From the NCBI GenBank assembly GCA_014523525.1, contig JAATVL010000017.1:1-6335 (forward strand): 6,335 bases of DNA, read 5' to 3'. The stretch is from Nitrososphaerales archaeon TH703. Lineage in GTDB: Archaea > Thermoproteota > Nitrososphaeria > Nitrososphaerales > Nitrososphaeraceae. How positions within the stretch are numbered: the first letter of the stretch is position 1; each line of letters starts with the position of its first letter. The position numbers and the translations under genes are program-made. A model generated the notes under the pieces. The model made no database searches and had not been told where the DNA came from. It worked only from the letters and a program-made list of their open reading frames with translations. This document shows positions 1 to 5,186 of the stretch, in pieces.

Positions 1-407
1 GATTGAAGATCAGATAGAGCTTTTCCTTTCATCGAACCTTCAAAGTCAGAAGCAGTAAAGTTTCCTTTAATTGCGACTCCTCCCGGCGTTTTAGTCTTCT
101 CGCCTGTTTTTAACAAATCAACTATTGGATCACCGTTTTCTCCCTTTTTACCTGCGTGTATGTGAGCGCCTGAAACATCTGTTATTCCAGTTATATTGAT
201 CTTAGATTTTATTGTATCATCCTTTACTTTGAATGTGGCTACACCTTCTGCTGTTGAATTTACGGGTGGGACTTCATTATTTCCATCTAGTTTTGCCCTA
301 AATTTGCTTTGCGCATAGGTTAAATTCCCGTAGGTAGTTGAAACGAGTAGCAACGATAACAGTGCACTGGCTAATATTACTAAATGTAGTGTTTTGTTGG
401 ATTGCAT
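1..407 (-). CDS. Secreted CHRD-domain protein, 5' part (C-terminus cut by window edge)
   Basis: The visible 135 residues start with a classic signal peptide: a basic N-region (N4-K5), a hydrophobic stretch at about 7-23, and a likely cleavage site near Tyr31-Ala32-Gln33. The TYAQ-type end is common in exported proteins of Nitrososphaeria. A CHRD domain (named after chordin) begins at once after it: FRAKLDGNNEVPPVNSTAEG at about 36-55, then an ATFKV strand, and the diagnostic GAHIHAG at 80-86 followed by a G-x-x-G-D-P-I-V stretch. CHRD proteins are extracellular beta-rich domains of poorly known function, often abundant and multi-copy in ammonia-oxidising archaea; no enzymatic activity is implied. 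The start is the only ATG in frame near the signal peptide, and a TATA-like box sits about 26 bp upstream, so the mRNA is probably leaderless. The stop codon lies outside the window. Confidence 0.9.
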   Translation of the reverse strand, partial: MQSNKTLHLVILASALLSLLLVSTTYGNLTYAQSKFRAKLDGNNEVPPVNSTAEGVATFKVKDDTIKSKINITGITDVSGAHIHAGKKGENGDPIVDLLKTGEKTKTPGGVAIKGNFTASDFEGSMKGKALSDLQ

Positions 408-429
408 GAAGGAAGTGAATACTTAATCG

Positions 430-437
430 CATATAAA
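430..437 (-). promoter_or_regulatory. TATA box of the CHRD gene
   Basis: Read on the minus strand the site is TTTATATG, a good match to an archaeal TBP site. Its centre is about 26 bp upstream of the ATG at 407, the spacing expected if transcription starts on or beside the start codon. No Shine-Dalgarno sequence precedes the ATG, which also fits a leaderless transcript. Confidence 0.6.
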
Positions 438-516
438 GGTTAATTTGACTATGCTAAAAGGCAAATCAGCAATCAAAATATATTTTTATTTCCTTACCTT
501 CATTTATTTTCGACTG

Positions 517-736
517 TCAATTAGGGAAAACTTTAGCCGTGTCTAACAAGTCTAATGCACCAATAGTTAGTAAGGCCAAAAAGCTAAATACTATGTAACA
601 GAACCCTACTACACGCAGGGCTCTAATCCCGATGAACGCGTTCGAATTATTTTTGATAAAAACATGTTGTGACTCAATTTCCTTAATTAAAGAAGTCTTT
701 AAAGCTTAGCTGACCATGGTTATGTTCAGAATCCAT
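517..736 (-). pseudogene. Small single-membrane-span protein with a one-base frameshift
   Basis: From ATG 736 the frame reads MDSEHNHGQLSFKDFFN and hits TAA at 683-685. One frame over, an open stretch from 705 to the TGA at 517-519 has no ATG, GTG or TTG near its start, yet reads like a protein: a charged part (KEIESQ), then a hydrophobic stretch around VVGFCYIVFSFLALLTIGAL, ending in TAKVFPN. Skipping one base at the TTTAATTAA stretch (683-691) joins the two into one roughly 70-residue protein with a soluble N-terminus and one membrane helix. This suggests a recent inactivating indel, a sequencing error, or less likely +1 programmed frameshifting. I do not recognise the family. No clear TATA box was seen at the expected place upstream of 736. 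Confidence 0.5.
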
Positions 737-744
737 TTTTAAAA
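736..744 (+). promoter_or_regulatory. TATA-like box of the small Cys protein at 765
   Basis: TTTTTAAAA is centred about 25 bp upstream of the ATG at 765. This spacing supports ATG 765 rather than the in-frame GTG at 756 as the start. The same bases overlap the start codon of the broken membrane-protein gene on the opposite strand. Confidence 0.4.
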
Positions 745-764
745 CCGATAGCGTCGTGGGTAGC

Positions 765-1049
765 ATGCATCCAGTCCTATCAAGTAAGCGTAACATTACC
801 AATCATTTTGAACTCGGAAAGAAAAGCAAGGATAATTATATCTATATGTGCCATAACTTCAGTATGCGAAGAATAATAAAAGCGGCAGGGGCGCCAGGAG
901 AATTTAAATGTCGAACATGCGAGATTTTATGGTCAAGTTTTATGGAGAATAATATACCATGCATAGATAGATCAATAAGATCTGGATTGCACAACTTCGA
1001 CTTTAGTAAACCTATTGCCCTCGAAAAATCTCAACCAGACCTGTTTTAA
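765..1049 (+). CDS. Small Cys-containing protein, putative zinc binder (94 aa)
   Basis: I do not recognise a named family. The 94-residue protein has a polar N-terminus, then a YMCHNF segment (Cys29-His30) and a FKCRTCEILW segment (Cys49, Cys52). Together these could form a four-ligand zinc knuckle; Cys66 is an extra cysteine. The tail from about residue 70 is low in structure signals and ends in PDLF. ATG 765 is preferred over GTG 756 because a TATA-like box lies 25 bp upstream of it. The gene is the first of three same-strand small Cys-rich genes and ends 32 bp before the next. The KCRTC motif resembles RCKTC in that next protein, hinting at distant paralogy. The C-x-x-C pair favours a real gene, but the call rests on composition alone. 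Confidence 0.55.
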   Translation: MHPVLSSKRNITNHFELGKKSKDNYIYMCHNFSMRRIIKAAGAPGEFKCRTCEILWSSFMENNIPCIDRSIRSGLHNFDFSKPIALEKSQPDLF

Positions 1050-1081
1050 TAGTAACCGCTGTAAATTATAATTATAATGTT

Positions 1082-1192
1082 ATGTGTACCTGTGCGCACA
1101 GTAGAAACGATCATTTCACATTCAGTGATCAGGATTATACCTCAAGATGTAAAACATGCAGATGTAAGCAATTTGGTCGGGTTGGAGTATAG
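1082..1192 (+). CDS. Micro-protein with CxCxH and CxxCxC clusters (36 aa)
   Basis: This 36-residue frame begins MCTCAHSRNDH and ends RCKTCRCKQFGRVGV. It has five cysteines and a nearby histidine in two clusters: Cys2, Cys4, His6 and Cys23, Cys26, Cys28. That density is unlikely in random AT-rich DNA and fits a zinc or other metal knuckle. Its stop is 5 bp upstream of the next start, so it is probably co-transcribed with the 81-aa Cys protein. Only weak TATA-like sequence (around 1043-1050) is seen upstream, so it may also be read from the promoter at 736-744. The family is unknown. It is short enough to be missed by standard gene callers. Confidence 0.55.
   Translation: MCTCAHSRNDHFTFSDQDYTSRCKTCRCKQFGRVGV
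1184..1187 (+). promoter_or_regulatory. Shine-Dalgarno GGAG before the 81-aa Cys protein
   Basis: GGAG lies 10 bp before ATG 1198, inside the last codons of the 36-aa gene. An SD site here suits an internal gene of a polycistronic mRNA, in contrast to the leaderless-looking starts elsewhere in the window. Confidence 0.35.
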
Positions 1193-1197
1193 TTAAA

Positions 1198-1443
1198 ATG
1201 GAAAAACCAAAACCAAAAGTAACGCCAATTGTTGTTCCGGATGATAAATTACAATTTCTAAAGAAAAAATTAGATGATCCAGACTTATCACAATCCATCA
1301 AAAGAGAATTTGTCAAGGAAATAATGGGTGGTGAGTGTGTCATGTGTCAAGGAATGCCTACAAAGATAGCAAGTTATGACATGGATGGGATAACATTAAT
1401 CGAAAAATATTGCGATAAATGTTTTGAAGAGTCTAATTTCTAG
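1198..1443 (+). CDS. Small double-CxxC zinc-ribbon-like protein (81 aa)
   Basis: The 81-residue protein has a lysine/proline-rich start (MEKPKPK), a predicted helical part at about 16-43 (DKLQFLKKKLDD, then SIKREFVKEI), and a C-terminal metal-binding module: Cys47-x-x-Cys50 (ECVMC), a strand-like middle (TKIASYDMDGITLIEKY), and Cys72-x-x-Cys75 (CDKC). The two CxxC knuckles joined by a beta-hairpin are typical of a zinc ribbon. Such stand-alone ribbons in archaea are often regulators or protein-protein adaptors, but nothing here identifies the partner. The ATG is supported by a GGAG 10 bp upstream. The gene follows the 36-aa Cys micro-protein after 5 bp and is followed by T-rich tracts that probably end the transcript. 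Confidence 0.75.
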   Translation: MEKPKPKVTPIVVPDDKLQFLKKKLDDPDLSQSIKREFVKEIMGGECVMCQGMPTKIASYDMDGITLIEKYCDKCFEESNF

Positions 1444-1475
1444 TAATACCTTATTCTGATTGCACGTATGAAAAA

Positions 1476-1505
1476 TATCATATATTATCAGAGGCAGATA
1501 TGATA
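1476..1505. repeat. 8-bp inverted repeat downstream of the Cys-protein cluster
   Basis: TATCATAT (1476-1483) and ATATGATA (1498-1505) are perfect inverted copies around a 14-base spacer. They lie 33 bp after the stop of the 81-aa gene. An AT-only stem is weak as a hairpin, and could equally be a binding site; no direct T-run follows it. Confidence 0.4.
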
Positions 1506-1555
1506 ACCTCATTAATGGTTGGTGTGAAGACCTAATCGAGTAAGCCCATCAGCCA

Positions 1556-1587
1556 TTTTTTATGTACTTTTTTAATATTTTGATTTT
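1556..1587 (+). terminator. T-rich terminator for the plus-strand Cys-protein genes
   Basis: Four T-tracts occur in 32 bases: six T at 1556-1561, six at 1568-1573, four at 1578-1581 and four at 1584-1587. Archaeal RNA polymerase ends at such U-rich stretches without needing a hairpin. They lie about 110 bp after the last plus-strand stop at 1443 and before a minus-strand gene. Confidence 0.4.
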
Positions 1588-1613
1588 ATAAATCAATTTT
1601 TGCAGATTGTTAA

Positions 1614-1632
1614 CATAAAGTAAACAAAAATA
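1614..1632 (-). terminator. T-rich stretch after the 100-aa minus-strand gene
   Basis: On the minus strand this reads TATTTTTGTTTACTTTATG, starting about 47 bp after the stop of the gene ending at 1679. It is a plausible U-rich termination zone. The whole convergent gap is T- and A-rich, so the exact site is uncertain. Confidence 0.25.
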
Positions 1633-1678
1633 ATTTTTTCATTACCTATATGTTGAATTGAGGTGTATGCACATTGAT

Positions 1679-1981
1679 TCACAATAATTCACTACTTTTT
1701 TGGTGCTCGCTATACCTCCTAGAAAATTCTTTATCTATCTCTTCACTCTTAATAATTTCACCTCTACGACCTGGAGTCTTCATAGCTTGCTGGTTAACAA
1801 ATTTTCTTTCATCCTCCAATTCGTTGTATCCAAGATAAGTATCATAGATTCTTTGTTTCATGCTCCTTAGGTAATTGTTGTATCTTACTCTAAAGTCAGT
1901 TTCCATATCTGGATAAATGTTAACAGCCAATTCGGTTTTATCCACTGTTTCATTTATACTTTGACACTTATAAGAATGCAT
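1679..1981 (-). CDS. Charged hypothetical protein (100 aa)
   Basis: I do not recognise the family. The protein is hydrophilic and probably mostly helical: a short N-terminal part (MHSYKCQSINETVDKTELAV), a region rich in Tyr/Arg/Met (YNNYLRSMKQRIYDTYLGYN at about 35-54), and a strongly charged C-terminal half (ELEDERKF, RRGEIIKSEEIDKEFSRRY). It has no signal peptide, no membrane span and a single cysteine. ATG 1981 is the natural start because a TATA box lies 23 bp upstream on the minus strand, which suggests a leaderless mRNA. It is convergent with the Cys-protein cluster. The skewed residue use and the promoter argue for a real gene, but no role can be given. Confidence 0.65.
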   Translation of the reverse strand: MHSYKCQSINETVDKTELAVNIYPDMETDFRVRYNNYLRSMKQRIYDTYLGYNELEDERKFVNQQAMKTPGRRGEIIKSEEIDKEFSRRYSEHQKSSELL

Positions 1982-1999
1982 TGTTCTGCTATGAGCATA

Positions 2000-2008
2000 T
2001 TTATAAAA
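2000..2008 (-). promoter_or_regulatory. TATA box of the 100-aa gene
   Basis: The minus-strand sequence TTTTATAAA is centred 23 bp upstream of ATG 1981. No SD site is present, so this looks like another leaderless promoter. Confidence 0.5.
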
Positions 2009-2245
2009 TGGTAACTTATCTGCTGTAATTCTAATAATCGATTAGTAGGGTGGATTTCGTCTGATGTTGCTGTTTAATATAACTAATGAATGCACACACC
2101 TGATTTAATCATCTCGATTATACTATGTTCTTTGCTCTTTTATCATCAGTCTATAACTAACAAGAATCAAATTACCTAATTAGACGTCTGATTATTTTTT
2201 ATCCCAGTTGGTCAAGCATGAAGATTACCTGAACAATGATACTAA

Positions 2246-2416
2246 TCAATAAGAACTGTTAGGGCTCTTGAACCTACACTCTTTGTTTGTAAACTTGCTA
2301 CATTTGTCACTGTGCCGCCACTGACCATTGTTAAAATATTCCAAGTGTCTAACATTATCTCTGTTTGTAGTGATACGCTCTTGACCATTCTTGGCAGATG
2401 TTGACTTAGGCATCAT
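2246..2416 (-). CDS. Small basic hypothetical protein with two Cys (56 aa)
   Basis: The family is not recognised. The protein is polar and basic, with an N-terminal part rich in Lys, Asn and Arg, a central segment HLEYFNNGQWRHSDKCSKF with aromatic residues, and a second cysteine in KECRF; the C-terminus is SPNSSY. ATG 2416 (or the adjoining ATG 2413) is chosen because AGAGGAG ends 5-8 bases before it; an in-frame ATG at 2434 would place that SD inside the gene. It overlaps the end of a candidate upstream frame by a few bases, which could couple their translation. The HSDKC...KEC arrangement could bind metal, but only His, Cys and Cys are obvious ligands. Confidence 0.5.
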   Translation of the reverse strand: MMPKSTSAKNGQERITTNRDNVRHLEYFNNGQWRHSDKCSKFTNKECRFKSPNSSY

Positions 2417-2564
2417 TTCGACTCCTCTTCTCATAATAATCGATAATTGTTATCAGATCATTCCATAAAAACCTTGGCCATAAGAGTGTCTTAATTCCAT
2501 TTCTAGTCATAATACTAATTCTTGGTTCTGGGCAATAATTAAAAATAGTAAGAAGCTTGTACAA
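2406..2564 (-). CDS. Possible small wHTH-like or decayed protein (up to 52 aa)
   Basis: On the minus strand a frame opens after a TAA about 30 bases upstream of TTG 2564 and runs to the TAA at 2406-2408. From TTG it gives 52 residues, MYKLLTIFNYCPEPRISIMT onwards; from ATG 2510 only 34. A leucine-rich first helix, a PEPRIS turn, TRNGIK and an FLWNDLITIIDYYEKR helix resemble the layout of archaeal winged-helix regulators, which are usually longer. It could be a truncated regulator or a chance frame. Its stop overlaps the start of the next gene (bases ATGATGCCTAA), a classic coupling arrangement. Start choice and reality are both uncertain. Confidence 0.3.
   Translation of the reverse strand: MYKLLTIFNYCPEPRISIMTRNGIKTLLWPRFLWNDLITIIDYYEKRSRNDA
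2422..2427 (-). promoter_or_regulatory. Shine-Dalgarno GAGGAG of the 56-aa gene
   Basis: GAGGAG on the minus strand lies 5 bases before ATG 2416 and 8 before ATG 2413. It decides the start against ATG 2434 and fits translation of an internal cistron behind the frame ending at 2406. Confidence 0.4.
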
Positions 2565-2693
2565 ATTGATATTTACAAAAGAAATAGTATTAAATTAAGT
2601 ATCAAATGTGTTATTAATTCCATTTATTTCAACATATTAGTCACAAAAGCGAAACTTGATATTTATAACGCCTCATGTGATTAAAATGATAAA

Positions 2694-2701
2694 TTATTAT
2701 A
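2694..2701 (+). promoter_or_regulatory. TATA-like box of the 36-aa double-CxxC gene
   Basis: TTATTATA is centred about 27 bp upstream of ATG 2725. A second TATA-like box, ATTTATAAC at 2661-2669, lies further upstream and would place a start near 2690, so two start sites are possible. Confidence 0.45.
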
Positions 2702-2724
2702 GCTATGTATTGTGGATTCCTTAA

Positions 2725-2835
2725 ATGGAAAAATTATGTCAAATATGTAATAAGAATAAAATTGAGGTTTATCAGCTAGATTTTGAAGTATGTTTCGACT
2801 GTTGGATGAATCAAACTACTCCTAAAATTAATTAA
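2725..2835 (+). CDS. Double-CxxC zinc-binding micro-protein (36 aa)
   Basis: The 36-residue frame reads MEKLCQICNKNKIEVYQLDF, then EVCFDCWMNQTTPKIN. Cys5-x-x-Cys8 and Cys23-x-x-Cys26 are separated by 14 residues, a minimal zinc ribbon: knuckle, beta-hairpin (IEVYQLDF), knuckle. It resembles the C-terminal module of the 81-aa protein at 1198-1443 (CVMC...CDKC) but without its helical N-terminus. A TATA-like box at the leaderless distance supports ATG 2725. It stands alone on its strand, between minus-strand genes, with T-rich DNA about 60-95 bp downstream (2899-2930). The paired CxxC in so short a frame is strong evidence of coding. The partner and role are unknown, and gene callers may miss it. 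Confidence 0.65.
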   Translation: MEKLCQICNKNKIEVYQLDFEVCFDCWMNQTTPKIN

Positions 2836-3001
2836 AGTCATCTTCAAATTCGAAAATCTAACTAATGTTCAGAATTCATAGTCTCCTACATACAATGTAT
2901 TTCTATTTTCTATTTACCTATTCTATTATTAGTAACAACTTCTGCTCGATATATTGATATTTAGCATCCGCAATAAAGCGATTGCTATGTGATGAGTATT
3001 A

Positions 3002-3647
3002 CTATGGACCTGAAATGCCTTTTGCCATCAAGACAGAATAGCAACCAAGACTGTAGTCTTCACAAATTGGCTGTAAGGCCTTGTTATAAGCACTACCTAT
3101 ACAACAAGGTTGTTTAACTCTTCCCATATGGTCCAAAGAAAGTATGGCCCAAGATGGACATTGAATTGGAGTTGTGCCTTTGCCGCCCCAATTTCCTTTC
3201 ATCAGAGATATAGTTGTTTTTCACTGTTAATCACAAAATCGGAATATTTTTTCCTAAGGTCTATCAGTTTATCAACAACCTTGTCACGTAAATTTCCAAA
3301 TCCTAGCCATAAAGGGCCTCCTTTCATAAATGGTGTGTGAAACTGAAATGTATCGTGGCAAATGGCAACTTCCCATTGAAAAGGTCTTAAAAGCTTTACT
3401 ATTATTAGGTATCATTAGATGCAACTGAAAATGTCCATGATACTATTAGGGGAGAAGGTTCTTACTCTAAGACCAAAAATAATATTCTAGAGTATATTAA
3501 AGGTCGTTCGCCTTTGATCCTACCAATTAGATTCATCAGGAACTAAAATTGGAGTATCCTTCACCCTCTCTTATTGAAGCATTAGGTTCTGAAATCTTAT
3601 TTAGCAAGTTCTACTATGCTATAAATGTTCTTCAAAGAATCGACTAA
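3002..3647 (-). pseudogene. Decayed radical SAM-type protein with Cys-rich C-terminal domain
   Basis: Collinear protein-like pieces appear in different minus-strand frames. From upstream to downstream they are: VDSLKNIYSIVELAK (3647-3603), IGRIKGERPLIYSRILFLVL (about 3524-3465), HGHFQLHLMIPNNSKAFKTF (about 3439-3380), a long piece from FQWEVAICHDTFQFHTPF to INSEKQLYL (about 3381-3205), and MKGNWGGKG to the TAG at 3002 (from 3202). The last piece has CPSWAILSLDHMGRVKQPCC plus CEDYSLGC, the pattern of the C-terminal auxiliary cysteine domain (SPASM or DUF3463-like) of radical SAM enzymes. Frames switch at a T4 run (3379-3382) and at TGATGA (3201-3206), and stops occur further upstream. The N-terminal CxxxCxxC cluster that binds SAM is not found, so the enzyme is dead. 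It begins right after the glycosyltransferase stop, suggesting a former operon. The exact subfamily is unresolved. Confidence 0.75.
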
Positions 3648-3649
3648 AA

Positions 3650-4843
3650 CTAACTAATGATTTTTCTTAGGAGAGGAGGATTAGGACGGTCAATAATCGA
3701 GTTATAGAGCAAGATATGCTTTTTGGCAACTTCTTTCCAGAGGAGATCCTTTCTAAAGTTTACCACCGCATCTTTGTATCTCTTATAATCCACTTCGAGT
3801 TTTAGAAGGGCTTTTGAGAATTCAACTGGATTACGGTCTACTGAAATACCCAGCTCCATATCGGAAAACTCCTTGAAAAATTCTATCTTGCTTGAAATGA
3901 AAGGAAGTCCATGAGCTAATCCATCGTGCATGACACCTGAACCAGAAGCTACCTTGTAAGGGAGGATAAGAGCATCGGCACAATAGAAGAGTAATGACAA
4001 CTCCGTCTCACTAAGAAATCCCCTGTTCAGGTTGATCACACCTTCATTTTCAAATTTATCATTTAGTCTTTCCCTTCCGTAATGGTTTCTTGACGTGTTT
4101 ATTACAATTTTCCAGTCCTTTGGTATCTCCATCTTTTCAATTACATCCCATCCCTTGGTTGCAGTCATAAATCCTATGGCTAAGGCGATCTTCTTATCGT
4201 CAGGGAGTAAAAACAACTTTCTTACTTCCTTTCTGTCTAGAGGAGGTGAAATGCTGGGTTCTGCGCCATGATAAATCAGATTACTTCCTGGAATAATATT
4301 AGCTAAATATTTAGAAAAGACGACTCCTGATTTTTTGAAACCTATTTTTCGCTTATTTAGGGAATTAAATGAACCATAATTTAGTAGATGAGTCCAATAG
4401 TCGTACGCCATCCCAAGGAGAGTTCCCAAACGTCCAAATATTCTATTATTTAAAGGAACAACCAGTCTCATCCACTGAGTAAAAGTGTAAGCAGAATGGA
4501 AAGTAGTAACTATTGGAACTTTGCATTTATCGTAAAAAAATTCTATATTTGTGTGTGTTCTTGTAGGATTTATTGGATCTAAATGTATTCCATACAGTCC
4601 ATGCTCATACTGTACATGGACTACGTCTGGTTCAATCTCTTTAACTATTTTTAAGAGGACTTTAGAATTATCTTCGTTATTTGGCGAGATGCCGTTAAAA
4701 TCTCCCTTTCCATCTTCGTTGCATACGACAAATACTTGTGCATCTTCACTTCTCAACGAATCGACCAACTTCTTAGAGTAGCGGCCAACTCCACCCTGCA
4801 TGGGCGGGTACTCTGTTGAGATCATCAATATCTTTATGCTCAT
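3650..4843 (-). CDS. GT-B fold glycosyltransferase, GT4-like (397 aa)
   Basis: This is a full-length family-4-type glycosyltransferase, moving a sugar from a nucleotide-sugar to an acceptor, probably at the cytoplasmic face of the membrane for surface glycan, glycolipid or exopolysaccharide. The N-terminal Rossmann domain shows ILMISTEYPP and the glycine loop GGVGRYS (17-23), then DVVHVQYEHG (73-82) and TTFHSAYT (113-120). The C-terminal donor domain has LIYHGAEP (189-196), AIGFMTATKGWDVI (222-235), ALILPY (291-296) and SGSGVMHDGLAHGLPFI (300-316). In that last motif the usual acidic EX7E pair is replaced: Asp307 stands where the second Glu is expected and Ala299 at the first. No signal peptide or clear membrane span is seen. 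Length is normal. The stop lies beside a radical SAM remnant, its likely former operon partner. Sugar and acceptor cannot be deduced. Confidence 0.95.
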   Translation of the reverse strand: MSIKILMISTEYPPMQGGVGRYSKKLVDSLRSEDAQVFVVCNEDGKGDFNGISPNNEDNSKVLLKIVKEIEPDVVHVQYEHGLYGIHLDPINPTRTHTNIEFFYDKCKVPIVTTFHSAYTFTQWMRLVVPLNNRIFGRLGTLLGMAYDYWTHLLNYGSFNSLNKRKIGFKKSGVVFSKYLANIIPGSNLIYHGAEPSISPPLDRKEVRKLFLLPDDKKIALAIGFMTATKGWDVIEKMEIPKDWKIVINTSRNHYGRERLNDKFENEGVINLNRGFLSETELSLLFYCADALILPYKVASGSGVMHDGLAHGLPFISSKIEFFKEFSDMELGISVDRNPVEFSKALLKLEVDYKRYKDAVVNFRKDLLWKEVAKKHILLYNSIIDRPNPPLLRKIIS

Positions 4844-5186
4844 ACACCTTGAAATTTAATAATAAACAATTAACTTATACTCATCACGCTATATCTTCCT
4901 TTTGGTCTATAAATTGACATAGTGAAATACGAAAAGCTGAGCTGATTGTCACATCTACTATCCAGGAATCTTATAAAGTTCATTATTCGCAGAGGGTCAG
5001 ATTACTAAAACTGAGTAAAAAAAGAATTTCAAAAGATTATACAGCTGCATGACCACACTGCAGTAACATGTAACATCAGAGTCTAACGATTGTTTTACAA
5101 GTTCACAGTTATGGAAATGATCTGTATAATGATGGAATGGATCTAAACATTCTTAAGGCTATGACATCAATAATATAGTGTTTACA
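4844..5186. other. Long spacer between glycosyltransferase and the 71-aa gene
   Basis: No convincing gene. For the glycosyltransferase, TTTATTAT (4859-4866, minus) is only about 20 bp from the ATG and GTATAAGTT (4872-4880, minus) about 33 bp, so its promoter is ambiguous. For the plus-strand gene, GTATAAT (5124-5130) could give a leader of about 34 bases. A minus-strand frame of 37 residues (4983 to 4870, MNFIRFLDSRCDNQLSF onwards) is open but has no recognisable feature. CTGCA/TGCAG (5045-5063) is a short inverted repeat. Confidence 0.5.

Noticed and set aside
451..546. Plus-strand frame of 31 codons (MLKGKSAIKIYFYF onwards)
   Set aside because: Low-complexity Phe/Tyr/Ile content from AT-rich DNA, overlapping the end of the frameshifted membrane gene; no correctly spaced promoter.
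1122..1343. Minus-strand frame of 73 codons
   Set aside because: It lies opposite the 36-aa and 81-aa Cys proteins, whose CxxC pairs, SD site and spacing make the plus strand the coding one.
2870..2962. Plus-strand frame of about 30 codons after the 36-aa zinc protein
   Set aside because: It is a reading of a T-rich tract that better fits a transcription termination zone.
2985..3013. GTGATGA followed by CTGA, resembling C and D boxes of an archaeal guide RNA
   Set aside because: Only one C/D pair, no internal D'/C' boxes, and it runs into the radical SAM remnant.
3110..3340. Plus-strand frame of 76 codons
   Set aside because: It is the reverse of the radical SAM remnant, which has recognisable domain sequence.
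4551..4781. Plus-strand frame of 76 codons
   Set aside because: It is inside the intact glycosyltransferase gene on the other strand.
4870..4983. Minus-strand frame of 37 codons upstream of the glycosyltransferase
   Set aside because: Open, but with no motif, weak promoter match and an unremarkable composition; mentioned only in the spacer entry.
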